A stretch of DNA of 24,191 nt. Origin: Proteobacteria bacterium UBA7415 (GTDB lineage: Bacteria > Pseudomonadota > Gammaproteobacteria > Arenicellales > Arenicellaceae). The position numbers were made by a program, and so were the translations under genes. The stretch is from assembly GCA_002470515.1 (NCBI GenBank), contig DKML01000018.1, positions 1-24,191 on the forward strand. The letters run 5' to 3'. The notes under the pieces are model-generated. The model was not told where the DNA came from and did no database searches. It was given only the letters and a program-made list of their open reading frames with translations. Shown here in pieces: positions 6,483-14,603 of this stretch (position 1 is the stretch's first letter; each line of letters opens with the position of its first letter).

Positions 6483-8366
6483 TTAGCTCACTTTAGCCCG
6501 GTACTCGGCCTCAGTTAACACTCTAGCGCCATATTGCTCTGCTTTGGCCATCTTTGATGCGCCAGCCTTTTCACCCACCACAAGCCAGTCTGATGACTTA
6601 CCAAGCGAGGATTGAGCCACAAGTCCGAATGACTCTGCTTCAGCGCACATCTCACCACGAGTTTGCGACAGCTTACCTGTGAAAACCACCCGCTTACCAT
6701 GCCCCTCTTTGGCTTCGCCCGTGGGTGTGCTTACGGCTGAGGAATGGATTAGATTGAACTTTAAGGACAGAACGTTGAGTATTTCACCCATGCGGGCCAT
6801 CAACTCGCGTGTAATGCTGTGTGACGTGACCTCAGCAAACCCATCAATGGCTTGTAGGTCTGAAGCAGTCAGTGCAAAAAGCCTATAAATATCATGCTCG
6901 ATCAATATCTTTTTGCTGTCTGCGCGCCCTAAATGGTGAACTCCAAAGGCGGCCAACAGTTTGAAGTCCTGTAGAGGTCGAGCAAGGGGCTCGTCAAGCT
7001 CGTCACTTAAGTTCCTCGCTTGCCCTGGGCCAAAACCAGCACTAATCAGCTGCGTGTTAGTGGAGTCGTACACTTTGCGAGGCGTATCCAGCCCCGCGGC
7101 CACTAGCTTTGCGCACGCACTTCCGCCAAAGTTTTTAGCGTCGATCGTTTTAAAGAAGTACACCAGGCGCTCTCGCAATTGATCAGGGCAGTCGATGGTG
7201 TTGGTGCAGTTGACCGTAACGCGCTCACCAGAGCGGTTCTCAGACCATTCAGCGGGACTAGAACAGCTTGGACAAACTTCTGGGACAATAACAACATCGG
7301 CAGGTGTGATGGTCTCGATCACTGTTGGAATAACCGAGCCTGAACGAACAATGAGGATCTGCGCGCCAACACCAATTTTATTGTTTACCAACGCGGCCGC
7401 ATTGTGTCCTGTTGCCTTTGTGTTCATAACACCACCCACCTTGATCGGCTCGTAGCATACAACGGGCGTCAACACGCCCGTTCGTCCAACCTGCCAGACA
7501 ACTTCAGTTACCGTGGCCGTAACGGCCTCACCCTGCGTTTTCTTAGCGACCGAGTATCGAGGCTCACGACTATTCTCGCCCATGTGTTCGCAAAGCTGAG
7601 GGTTCAAGACAGTAATGACTATGCCGTCTGTAGGGTACAGTTCGCCCTCTTGCAGCGCATATTCGATTGCACTAACTTGCTCTGCCCAATCAGCTCCTTG
7701 AATGATATGCGACTGCAACTGGTCGAAAGCAACGAAATGAATAGCGCCAGCATCCAGAGCTTTTTGACCAAAGTCTTTCACGTTGTCCGAGCTGAGTATG
7801 CCCGACACGATATTGCGAGCCACATCATCCTCGACACCCACTGACGCGGCATAGCTTTTGAGCATTACGATCTCACCAATCGTATCGGGTTGATCGGCTA
7901 ACACCTTAATGCCTTTATCAAAGGAGTCCGAGATCACGTTACCTACCAACCCGTCCCCGCGTGTTGCCCAAACACCGTTCTCACGCTTGGCGGCGATACC
8001 GTCAAGTTTTGACATGAGCTTGAATTCTAGTGTTTCTGGGTCGATTCCAAGTTCTTTCGCGGACTTGGCAACACGAGCAATGAATTTGTTAATGTCAGCG
8101 GTGCTGTAGACCTTTTCTAAACTCAGCATTGGCTTTGAGTGGACGACTTTGCCGCTTCCAAAAGTAGGCTCTGGCTCAACACCTGCAAGCAACTCATTCA
8201 TAGGGTCTATATAGCTCAGATGTTGCCGTGCAGCGTCATACAGTGCGTCTGCGGGGCTTTGACCGCCCACACGGTATGACTGGTTCGCCTCTTTAAGCCA
8301 GTCGACCAGCTCACTCACTGACGATTGCTCGATGTCGGCCTGACTTGTTATTCGTTGAATTGTCAT
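6483..8366 (-). CDS. ligA: NAD-dependent DNA ligase (LigA family), element-borne
   Basis: Joins nicks in duplex DNA using NAD+. At 627 residues it is somewhat shorter than chromosomal LigA (about 670). Domains: a degenerate NAD-binding Ia region (about 15-65); an adenylation domain with the nucleophilic lysine K120 in SKLDG, TRGDGLVG (135-142), GEIVM and DGIVI; an OB-fold with VGRTGVLTPV (293-302) and the ATLHN-like ATGHN; four zinc-binding cysteines C365, C368, C387 and C393; helix-hairpin-helix repeats (about 400-530); and a C-terminal BRCT domain (557-627, beginning RVVFTGKLSQTRGE). Motif V reads YSVAKK instead of the usual WAIAYK. All catalytic elements are present, so it is probably active. 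The start is supported by GGAG 9 nt before the ATG. A shared promoter motif lies upstream at 8440-8483. Probably a second ligase besides a chromosomal one. Confidence 0.93.
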   Translation of the reverse strand: MTIQRITSQADIEQSSVSELVDWLKEANQSYRVGGQSPADALYDAARQHLSYIDPMNELLAGVEPEPTFGSGKVVHSKPMLSLEKVYSTADINKFIARVAKSAKELGIDPETLEFKLMSKLDGIAAKRENGVWATRGDGLVGNVISDSFDKGIKVLADQPDTIGEIVMLKSYAASVGVEDDVARNIVSGILSSDNVKDFGQKALDAGAIHFVAFDQLQSHIIQGADWAEQVSAIEYALQEGELYPTDGIVITVLNPQLCEHMGENSREPRYSVAKKTQGEAVTATVTEVVWQVGRTGVLTPVVCYEPIKVGGVMNTKATGHNAAALVNNKIGVGAQILIVRSGSVIPTVIETITPADVVIVPEVCPSCSSPAEWSENRSGERVTVNCTNTIDCPDQLRERLVYFFKTIDAKNFGGSACAKLVAAGLDTPRKVYDSTNTQLISAGFGPGQARNLSDELDEPLARPLQDFKLLAAFGVHHLGRADSKKILIEHDIYRLFALTASDLQAIDGFAEVTSHSITRELMARMGEILNVLSLKFNLIHSSAVSTPTGEAKEGHGKRVVFTGKLSQTRGEMCAEAESFGLVAQSSLGKSSDWLVVGEKAGASKMAKAEQYGARVLTEAEYRAKVS

Positions 8367-8439
8367 TGGTAGTACTCCGTTTGTTAGTTGAGTTTGTTAT
8401 TACAAAGAGAGGCAGCTCAGCAACCCCTATTGAGTACTC

Positions 8440-8483
8440 AGTATTTGGTTCTAACCAGTGACGCGGATCTTGTAGCGTAAAAA
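8440..8483 (-). promoter_or_regulatory. Shared promoter motif upstream of the ligase gene
   Basis: On the minus strand, TTTTTACGCTA (8483-8473) is followed 28 nt later by AATACT (8445-8440), a -10-like hexamer; no TTGACA-like -35 is seen. The 16-bp string TATTTTTACGCTACAA also occurs before the 9236 gene, and the hexamer lies at the same distance there. The palindrome TGAGTACTCA (8431-8440) overlaps the hexamer and may be an operator. Confidence 0.55.
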
Positions 8484-8589
8484 TACTCATTTTTTTTGGA
8501 TTCTTCGCAAAGGCGTTTCACGATTTTGGGAATATTTCTATTTTTTTAACCATTGCCCTTTCAGTTTCGATGTAAATAATGGGTATGGA

Positions 8590-8952
8590 ATGATGAACCT
8601 GCTATCAATGTTTCCCTTGATATCGACCGTCGATCCTAACCAGAAGTTCACTCACTTCATCCAGCTGGGATTGATAGAAACGCTCATTAACTCGAAACAA
8701 CGAATTTCAACCAGCTACACGCTAACCCCGGAGATGAAGATGAAAGACAAAAAAAAAGAACACCCTGCTCACAACAAAGGAATAGAAAATATTTCTGCAC
8801 CCAGTATCGATAGTCGCGTTCACTCGCATGGAGACCTAGCTCGAGAACAATCAGAGCAACCTTCAAGATCTTTAGATGAGATTGAGTTCTCTCAAGCCCT
8901 CCAGAGCCTGACAGAAAGAATTCACCTTCGGTCAAAAGAAATGAGTCTTTGA
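8590..8952 (+). CDS. Doubtful small protein ahead of iteron-like repeats
   Basis: A 120-codon frame with a hydrophilic, low-complexity composition and no recognised domain. A shorter version from the ATG at 8740 (70 residues, starting MKDKKKEH) has a proper GGAG ribosome binding site 6 nt upstream and is more credible than the ATG at 8590. The last 14 codons run through the first of the iteron-like repeats. It could be a small regulator of the adjacent repeat region, or not a gene at all. Confidence 0.3.
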   Translation: MMNLLSMFPLISTVDPNQKFTHFIQLGLIETLINSKQRISTSYTLTPEMKMKDKKKEHPAHNKGIENISAPSIDSRVHSHGDLAREQSEQPSRSLDEIEFSQALQSLTERIHLRSKEMSL

Positions 8953-8990
8953 CAGAAAAAGTTCACCTTTTGTCAGCAAAAGTTCACCTT
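8909..8990 (+). repeat. Iteron-like direct repeats, about 21-bp period
   Basis: Three copies of TG(A/T)CAGNAAAA-TTCACCTT start at 8909, 8950 and 8971. The spacings of 41 and 21 bp equal two and one periods, and a degenerate copy (GGTCAAAAGAAATGAG) fills the position at about 8930. Such helically phased repeats are typical of plasmid replication iterons. Multiple internal repeats of similar sequence also occur at the ends of IS21-family elements. No Rep gene or istAB is adjacent, so neither reading is proven. Confidence 0.6.
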
Positions 8991-9160
8991 ATTCATCAGG
9001 CACTTGCTCATCAGCAATTTACAATCCTTCGTAATCGGGGCCGGTAAATCGCGATACAGCAAAGCCTACCAAAGGCTCTAACGGCGACCCCAAAACAATT
9101 CAAGTCTGCCGCCAAGACGTTGTTCGATTGTCGTTCAAGCAGTGAGTAACCCCTAAAATA

Positions 9161-9204
9161 TTTTTACGCTACAACTCACCAAATTCAGGCTCACGGCCAA
9201 TACT
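9161..9204 (+). promoter_or_regulatory. Shared promoter motif upstream of the 9236 gene
   Basis: TTTTTACGCTA (9161-9171), then AATACT at 9199-9204, exactly the same distance as in the ligase promoter. The gene start is 31 nt after the hexamer. The sequence between the two elements differs from the ligase copy, so the spacing is not explained by a simple duplication. Confidence 0.6.
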
Positions 9205-9235
9205 AGATTCTTCTAACAAACAGAGGAATAAAGCC

Positions 9236-9847
9236 ATGAGATCTACTTTTAAGAATGTGACGAAGAATAATGCACACGCAGTGCTAAAAGGCTGTGCTGA
9301 AGACTTAGCGGTAACCAACATCAGTATGGGGAAGGATTTTGATAACCCTTTTCTAACCGTTTTATTTGAAGATGGTCAATTAGCCAGCTCAGTGATCATT
9401 GGTGACACAGCAGGAGTTAGAGAAAAAATGGTTCAAATTTGCGCGACCACTTTTGCATTAGCGGTTGAACAGAAGATACTTGCCGTTGCTTTCGTCTTTG
9501 AGGGATGGGAGTCAAGACAGTCCTCTGATGAGAATGAGGAATATGTGCCACCAAGTCTCAGCGAGAACCGAGTAGACATTGTTGGTGTTCAAACTATTAG
9601 CATTGACACCGATGAGGACACCTTCGTAACGTGGGTGAAGGACGAAACGAAGGATGCGGCAAATAAGCTAACTAACCGAGAATGCCGTACTTTTGATAAT
9701 AGCAGTGGAACGTTTTCAGGTTTCAAGCCTCTCTATTTGGAGATGCTGAACCGCAAAAATAATGTCGATGATGAGATTAAAAACATTGCCAAAATCCACG
9801 CAGAGGCTCTTCTTCACTATGTAGACGCCCCAAAGCACCACAGCTAA
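9236..9847 (+). CDS. Hypothetical protein, 203 residues
   Basis: A soluble acidic protein with a good start (GAGGA, 9 nt before the ATG). An alternating alpha/beta pattern: LTVLFEDGQLASSVIIGDT, then a helix ending ATTFALAVEQK, then strands ILAVAFVFEGW and VDIVGVQTISID. No catalytic motif, signal peptide or membrane segment is visible, and I do not recognise the family. It is monocistronic between the shared-motif promoter and a convergent lipoprotein gene 20 bp downstream. Its promoter ties it to the ligase gene. Confidence 0.7.
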   Translation: MRSTFKNVTKNNAHAVLKGCAEDLAVTNISMGKDFDNPFLTVLFEDGQLASSVIIGDTAGVREKMVQICATTFALAVEQKILAVAFVFEGWESRQSSDENEEYVPPSLSENRVDIVGVQTISIDTDEDTFVTWVKDETKDAANKLTNRECRTFDNSSGTFSGFKPLYLEMLNRKNNVDDEIKNIAKIHAEALLHYVDAPKHHS

Positions 9848-9867
9848 GAACCGCCTCGGGTGAGAGA

Positions 9868-10326
9868 TTAGCCGCGAACCAAGCTCAATACCCCACTTCC
9901 CGTTGAATTACTGCACTGATTGCCAGTAGTTACGTAAGTGCCATCGAGGTTGTTTCCGCTGTTTGACTGCGTCAACTGGATGTTAATGCTGCCATCGGTG
10001 GTGGAGCTGCCAGACCGGCTCGAGGTTGATTGGTCCGCGATGATAGTGATCGAGAATCCGTTGATAGTTGATTCACTGATTGTCGCGTTGACCAAACAGT
10101 TCTCGCGTTCGGAATCGAAAATCATGTTGCCGTTAACCGCTGTGCCATCTATGTTCTCAGCGATATTCAATGTCATCGAGCCGCTTTGAGTATCTGGAGT
10201 ATTCGTGAAAGACCCTGAAAAGACTCCCGTATAGTTGCTTGGCGTGGGTGATGTGGTCGTGCCGCTGCTGCAAGCAACGAGAGAGGCGGCGAAAGCCAGT
10301 ATAAGCAGATGTTGAACATTCTTCAT
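9868..10326 (-). CDS. Putative lipoprotein
   Basis: A 152-residue precursor: a short basic N-terminus, a hydrophobic stretch (LLILAFAASLVA) and the lipobox LVAC with C19 as the lipidated residue. The mature part is rich in Ser, Thr, Gly and Asn, with regularly spaced beta-strand-like segments (GVFSGSFTN, GSMTLNIAE, GSINIQLTQ, GVLSLVRG), as in small beta-barrel or adhesin-like lipoproteins. Two cysteines (ENC, NQC) could form a disulphide bond. No aspartate follows the lipidated cysteine, so outer-membrane sorting is expected. Exact function unknown. Confidence 0.8.
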   Translation of the reverse strand: MKNVQHLLILAFAASLVACSSGTTTSPTPSNYTGVFSGSFTNTPDTQSGSMTLNIAENIDGTAVNGNMIFDSERENCLVNATISESTINGFSITIIADQSTSSRSGSSTTDGSINIQLTQSNSGNNLDGTYVTTGNQCSNSTGSGVLSLVRG

Positions 10327-10431
10327 GGTTTTGGATAAAGTAAGTTAAGTTAAATATTGCTATAGCATTCAACAATATCTACAAAATGGCTAGGGTTAAA
10401 AAAACCCAAACATTCCCACTTTATTCAGTTC

Positions 10432-10470
10432 ATTTATGCGCAATGTTGACCAACAACGGTGTGCATAAAT
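10432..10470. repeat. Intergenic stem-loop after rmuC
   Basis: ATTTATGC-G-CA (10432-10442) pairs with TG-T-GCATAAAT (10460-10470), and an inner GTTG/CAAC pair extends the hairpin. It lies between the end of rmuC and the lipoprotein gene, where a transcription end is expected, but no T-tract follows. The nearby GGGTT-AAAAA-AACCC (10392-10406) is a second small hairpin. Confidence 0.45.
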
Positions 10471-10498
10471 CGAGCGCGCGCAACACTTAAAGATAAAC

Positions 10499-12001
10499 TC
10501 ATTCGCCAGGTTCTTCCTCATCAAGAGGAAGGGCTTTTAAAGCCAACTTGTTTGAATCCACCTCGATCTGGTGTTCAGGTGGCTCAATCATGGTCTTGTT
10601 TGCCTTTGCCGACATAGTGCCAAACCGCTCCACTTTCTTTTGAAGGCCTTGTGTACCAGTCAGTGACGTCACCGTGTCGTTGTAATGGTTTGTTACAGTC
10701 TTGAGTGAGTTTCCGACTTTTGCAAACCGTTCCGAAACTAAAGCGACTGAATTATAGATATCGTTAGCTAACTCACCTAACGCCCTCGTCTCCTTATTCG
10801 ATCGGTCCATCATCCATAAGTTTGAAACGACACGCAAAACTGGCAGCAGCGTACCATGAGTGACTAACACAACGTTTCTCTCCAACCCGAACTCGTGAAG
10901 GCTCGGGTCATGGCTGACTGCATCAATATATGCGGGCTCTATGGGCATGAACATCAGCACGAAATCAGGTGAGTGCATGGTCGTGGCATTCGTGTACTGT
11001 TTTGAAGATAGATCCTTGATGTGATTTCTTATAACCTGAATATGAACCTTTATTAGCCTTTCAAAATCTTCGGGTGCAGCATTGGCCGCTGCTTCGTAGG
11101 CGTTTAAGGACACCTTAGAATCAATAATGATACATTTGTCGTCAGGCAGCTTGACGATAAAGTCTGTTATTTTTCGTTTCCCGTCGTCTTCAACGAACGT
11201 TGTCTGCCGCTCAAAATGGTCGGTTTCTACTAACCCGCATAATTGGAGAGTGCGCAACAGCTGTGCTTCTCCCCAGGCGCCCCGCTTTTGAGAATCACCT
11301 CGCAGAGCATTGGTTAAACTCGAAGCTTCGTGCTGCAACTCTAAGCCCATTTTTTTAACGAACTCCAACTCAGATCTCAACTGTTGATTGCCCTGCGTGG
11401 CTTCTGAGTGGACCGTGTTGACACGCGATTGAAATTCCCCAAGTTGGATCTTGAGCGGTCTTAACAGTGACTCAACGCCTTCTTTACTGTGCTTTGAAAG
11501 CGACTCAACGCGTTCATTAAGAATAGATTCTGAGAGGGATCTGAAATTCTTCTCTGATGTTGCCACAAGCTCCTTGAAAGCCGTGGATTGATCTTCAAGC
11601 CGCTGTCGCTCGGACTGTAAGAACGCCTCAGTACGTTTGCGCTCAGATTCGGCTGTGCTTAGTTTTTCACGCAATTCAGCATTTTCTTTTTGAGCCTCCA
11701 AAGCTGTGCGGTTCAATAGATCGACAGATGTTTGAGCAGAGGTGAGCTTGTGGCGCGTCGAGTCAAAATCAAGCCGGTCTCGTTCTTGGCGCTCGGCCAG
11801 GTCACCGACCTCCGCTTTTAATTGATCTGTTAAGAGCTGGGCGGTTTCTAAAAGACCACTTACCCTTGAGTAACGCCGATAAAGCCAAAAAACTAAGACA
11901 CTCGTTACGCAGGTAATGGCAACGGGCCAAAAAAGAGGAATGGGGGAGCCAAAAAATTGAGTAACCGCCTCAATAAATGAATTTAGGGGAGATGCTTGCA
12001 T
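10499..12001 (-). CDS. rmuC: DNA recombination protein RmuC
   Basis: A 500-residue RmuC family protein. It has an N-terminal membrane segment (about 22-42, PLFWPVAITCVTSVLVFWLY), a long coiled coil (about 50-215), and the RmuC domain beginning with GAWGEAQLLRTLQLCGL (241-257). The PD-(D/E)XK-related core follows with FIVKLPDDKCIIIDSKVSL, and then the conserved PDFVLMFMPIEPAY stretch. RmuC proteins limit inversions and other recombination at short inverted repeats; nuclease activity is presumed. The length is typical and all hallmarks are present. It is transcribed divergently from the DUF4265 gene, with a 150-bp intergenic region carrying a TTGCGCTAACGTAA operator-like sequence. Confidence 0.93.
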   Translation of the reverse strand: MQASPLNSFIEAVTQFFGSPIPLFWPVAITCVTSVLVFWLYRRYSRVSGLLETAQLLTDQLKAEVGDLAERQERDRLDFDSTRHKLTSAQTSVDLLNRTALEAQKENAELREKLSTAESERKRTEAFLQSERQRLEDQSTAFKELVATSEKNFRSLSESILNERVESLSKHSKEGVESLLRPLKIQLGEFQSRVNTVHSEATQGNQQLRSELEFVKKMGLELQHEASSLTNALRGDSQKRGAWGEAQLLRTLQLCGLVETDHFERQTTFVEDDGKRKITDFIVKLPDDKCIIIDSKVSLNAYEAAANAAPEDFERLIKVHIQVIRNHIKDLSSKQYTNATTMHSPDFVLMFMPIEPAYIDAVSHDPSLHEFGLERNVVLVTHGTLLPVLRVVSNLWMMDRSNKETRALGELANDIYNSVALVSERFAKVGNSLKTVTNHYNDTVTSLTGTQGLQKKVERFGTMSAKANKTMIEPPEHQIEVDSNKLALKALPLDEEEPGE

Positions 12002-12077
12002 GGTGGACTCTTTACAGTAGTACGGGAGACTCGATCAACAATAGTCCATACCTGCCATTTTCTCAATAGTCACACAA

Positions 12078-12120
12078 ATTTGCGCTAACGTAACCTCCAA
12101 TCCGGCGCACCCTCAATAAT
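12078..12120 (+). promoter_or_regulatory. Shared promoter motif upstream of the DUF4265 gene
   Basis: ATTTGCGCTA (12078-12087), then AATAAT at 12115-12120, at the distance found at the ligase and 9236 promoters. The motif extends into TTGCGCTAACGTAA, near-identical to the palindrome TTACGCTAGCGTAA at 18134-18147, so a dimeric regulator could bind here and also affect the divergent rmuC. Confidence 0.55.
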
Positions 12121-12151
12121 GGACTTTCATCAAAATTGAGGGAGAAACGAA

Positions 12152-12607
12152 ATGCCAAAAGAAAGCTTTGTAAAGTTACGCACGTCACCAAAAGATTCAG
12201 AACCCTTTGCCAGCGAAAACCTGTTTGCAATTCCATTGGGCTCCGACCAGTACGAACTCGCTAATATCCCAATTATCAGCAGTCAGCTCAACTATATGGA
12301 TGTTGTTGAGGCTCACCCCAATGCCAATGGCGCACTGCAAATCACAAAGATTGTATCTCGGAGTGGCCACCGCACGACCAAATGCTCATTTGGGGAGATT
12401 GCTGAAGGTGATCCTCGAAGGAAACAAGCACTAAAAGCCATTAAAGACGCAGGTGGTGGATCTGAAGGCGGCTTTGGTATGGTTATCGCATCAACGTTCA
12501 AGCCAGAGGTCTGCCAGAAAACGATCAATGAGCTGCTCGACAAGCTAGAAGAACTTGGGATTGAAGTCTATGAGCAAAACTTGTGTGGCTCGGAAACCTA
12601 CGAGTAA
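12152..12607 (+). CDS. DUF4265 domain protein
   Basis: A 151-residue soluble protein that matches the DUF4265 pattern: SENLFAIPLGSDQYELANIP near the N-terminus, LNYMDVVEA, then the central SGHRTTKCSF block and the C-terminal helix KTINELLDKLEELGIEVYEQ. The biochemical role of the family is unknown; members are often encoded on mobile elements beside DUF4262 proteins, and such a gene lies at 17302 here. Start supported by GAGGGAG 7 nt before the ATG. The broken GIY-YIG gene follows after about 105 bp. Confidence 0.75.
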   Translation: MPKESFVKLRTSPKDSEPFASENLFAIPLGSDQYELANIPIISSQLNYMDVVEAHPNANGALQITKIVSRSGHRTTKCSFGEIAEGDPRRKQALKAIKDAGGGSEGGFGMVIASTFKPEVCQKTINELLDKLEELGIEVYEQNLCGSETYE

Positions 12608-12713
12608 TTACTAAGGAGTTACTTTTGGGCCAACGCCCAGATATCTTGATTGGGTCAAAAGGCTCTGACATACTGAAAAGCGTGCTTATTTGACCCTTCT
12701 AGCCTTGAGTCTT

Positions 12714-13379
12714 ATGACGGAACGACCAATAGAAAAAACGCAAGAGCTGATCCAAACTCTGATGCTGCGACTCTGTCTCAGTGACGATGATTTAACAGAT
12801 CCAAAATTCCCGGTACAAGGCGAGCCAGGGGAAGAAGATACCGATGGAGTTGAATTTTTTCTAAGCGAGCTCGAATCTTTAATGGAAGACATGGATGAAG
12901 CTATCGATAACTGGCTCAAGAATCGTATCAGCAACACCGATTTTCTCGATCTAGAGTTTTTATTAAAGGACACGCTCAGTGCCGCCGAAGATGTCGTCTT
13001 TAGTGACGATACTTACGGGAAACAATATGATTCTGTAATCAGGGCCATTAAAGAAACATTTGCATGGGTACGTGAACAGTCTGCAAATACAGTCAGAAAG
13101 GACTTCTATGTTTATGCCCATATCAGCGCATCGGATGGACAGGTGTTTTATATCGGCAAAGGTACGGAGAACCGAGCATGGAGCCAAGATCGCCAACCCT
13201 CCTGGCACGCTCACGTTAAAAAGATTGGAGATTTCGTCGTTGAGATCCTCGAGTCTGAACTCTCATAAATTGAAGCCCTCGATCGAGAGGACCACTACAT
13301 TAAAAAACACAGTTCAACTGTACTGAATCAACAACGACCAATGGACGTCACCTTAACGTTCGACTTGAGTGGGCTTTAA
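12714..13379 (+). pseudogene. GIY-YIG nuclease gene interrupted by an in-frame TAA
   Basis: The N-terminal half is an acidic helical region of unknown type. From about 13100 a GIY-YIG nuclease domain begins: FYVYAHI, then GQVFYIGKGTENRAW. A TAA at 13266-13268 stops it after VEILESELS, and the same frame continues for 36 codons as IEALDREDHYIKKHSS, then VLNQQRP, ending at the TAA at 13377-13379. This continuation is the expected last part of the domain, with the conserved E and the LxN of the family, so the stop is a point nonsense change inside one ancestral gene. The truncated product would lack the catalytic glutamate. The start is uncertain: a TTG at 12690 is in frame, while the ATG at 12714 is used here. 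Programmed read-through or sequencing error is the alternative. Confidence 0.75.
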
Positions 13380-13496
13380 TGCTTAATGGGCTTTCTTCGG
13401 ATGGTTTTGAGTCGACGAACAGCCTCTTTGCCAAAAGGGGGTCATTGTGTATAACATTTAACAAAAGCGCAGGTAAGCCGATGTTTAACGGCTACC

Positions 13497-13865
13497 CTAA
13501 ACACCAAAATACGATTCGCTCGCTGAGCACGAGGGGTACGTACTTGTCGCCACGTCGCGAATAGACTCCACAATCATCATGATCTCGTTGTTTGGCACGC
13601 TGTCAATCACACCCTCTTGGACAAACCAATCGAACATGTCAGCGATTTGGCTCGGCTGCGGCCGACTGCCGTTTAATCCATCGTAATCCTTGTGGCCTGC
13701 GACGACGATGCAACAAAAATTCCAGTGCTCTCCCTCATTATCGAACCACTCAGGGTAGAACTTGAACTCGACGCCACAGACATTTAGGAGGGCGCAAATG
13801 TGGTTTTCACGATCCCTCTTCAATACAAGGTTACTTTCAGCGTTGCTCATAATGATTAAAACCAT
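13497..13865 (-). CDS. Hypothetical protein, 122 residues
   Basis: A soluble protein, not recognised. The centre has an aromatic and cysteine-rich beta-like stretch (EFKFYPEWFDNEGEHWNFCCIVV), followed by a helical region (SQIADMFDWFVQEGV). It lies 56 bp after the 78-residue gene on the same strand and has no ribosome binding site of its own that I can see. Translation could start at the ATG at 13865 or five codons later at 13850. Probably co-transcribed from the shared-motif promoter at 14198-14240. Confidence 0.5.
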   Translation of the reverse strand: MVLIIMSNAESNLVLKRDRENHICALLNVCGVEFKFYPEWFDNEGEHWNFCCIVVAGHKDYDGLNGSRPQPSQIADMFDWFVQEGVIDSVPNNEIMMIVESIRDVATSTYPSCSASESYFGV

Positions 13866-13921
13866 GTTGGGATTGAGTTAACTAAGGTGTTTTTGTATAT
13901 CCCTAGCGATCAGGCGACTAC

Positions 13922-14158
13922 TTATGACAAAGGCGAGAAATCTTCATTGGCCGCAACCATGTCGAACTTCTCAACAAGACGTGCAATGTCGTTTTTAAGC
14001 CCGCCCCAGGTTCTAAAAGACTTAAACTCGCCATTAAAGACTCTTTTAAATTCACCGGCCCAACCAGGGACATTGGTATTTCGCCATGCCTCAAGAGTCA
14101 ATCCGTCGCTTCCGACCCAGAACTGGTGCTCTTGGTCATTTAATTTTTCGGCTCTCAT
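13922..14158 (-). CDS. Hypothetical protein, 78 residues
   Basis: A small soluble protein, rich in Trp (FWVG, EAWRN, PGWAGEF, TWGG). The ATG has a strong ribosome binding site (GGAGG, 6 nt before), and a shared-motif promoter lies about 70 bp upstream, so it is almost certainly expressed. Family not recognised. First gene of a probable two-gene operon with the 122-residue gene. Confidence 0.65.
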   Translation of the reverse strand: MRAEKLNDQEHQFWVGSDGLTLEAWRNTNVPGWAGEFKRVFNGEFKSFRTWGGLKNDIARLVEKFDMVAANEDFSPLS

Positions 14159-14197
14159 TTTGGCCTCCTACTGCGGCGTTTGTTGTTAGAGACAACA

Positions 14198-14240
14198 AGT
14201 ATCTTGTCGCTACGGATTTCACGTTAGTCATAGCGCAAAA
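14198..14240 (-). promoter_or_regulatory. Shared promoter motif upstream of the 78-residue gene
   Basis: On the minus strand, TTTTGCGCTA (14240-14231) is followed by GATACT (14203-14198), with the hexamer at the same offset as at the ligase and 9236 promoters. CTAACG lies just after the first element, as at the methyltransferase and DUF4262 genes. The start codon is about 40 nt after the hexamer. Confidence 0.55.
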
Positions 14241-14576
14241 TTATGAGTCGTAAAACAACAAGGTGGTTAGCGCGTGAGGATGAAGCCGATAGCGCGACAG
14301 AAAAGGTCGCAACACACTAACGAACATTCAATGGCCGTCAGCGTGAGATGCGGCATTTAGGAGAGTTCTCAACAATAAGCAAACCGCTTCAGGCAGTTAG
14401 AACTTAAAGAGAATATGGTTGCCGAGCAAAGCGGCAGACCACCATGAGAGCGAGACTGGAGATGTTTTTACACGGTTTTCTTTAAAAAGGCCGCAATCTA
14501 CCGTTTGAGTTAACCAAACGCTGACTGACAAGCCCCTTTAAAGCCATGCTGATCGTTATTTAAGCGTACACACAGA

Positions 14577-14598
14577 AAAGCCTGCCCTTCCTGGCTTC
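14577..14598 (-). terminator. Possible terminator after the membrane coiled-coil gene
   Basis: On the minus strand, AAGCC-AGGAAGGGCA-GGCTT followed by TTCTG, 6 nt after the stop codon. The stem is only 5 bp and the T-tract is short, so termination is plausible but weak. Confidence 0.35.
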
Positions 14599-14603
14599 GG
14601 CCA

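Larger units (their letters stand above)
14159..14603. other. Intergenic region between two minus-strand genes
   Basis: About 445 bp without a supported gene. It contains the shared-motif promoter of the 78-residue gene (14198-14240), an inverted repeat TTGTT-GTTAGAGA-CAACAA around 14181-14197, and a terminator-like hairpin at the distal end. A 25-codon frame from the ATG at 14244 has no ribosome binding site and is not called. The stretch 14280-14570 shows nothing I can interpret. Confidence 0.5.

Noticed and set aside
8909..8990. IS21-family insertion sequence
   Set aside because: Repeats resemble IS21 terminal repeats, but neither istA nor istB nor an opposite end is visible; recorded as iteron-like repeats instead.
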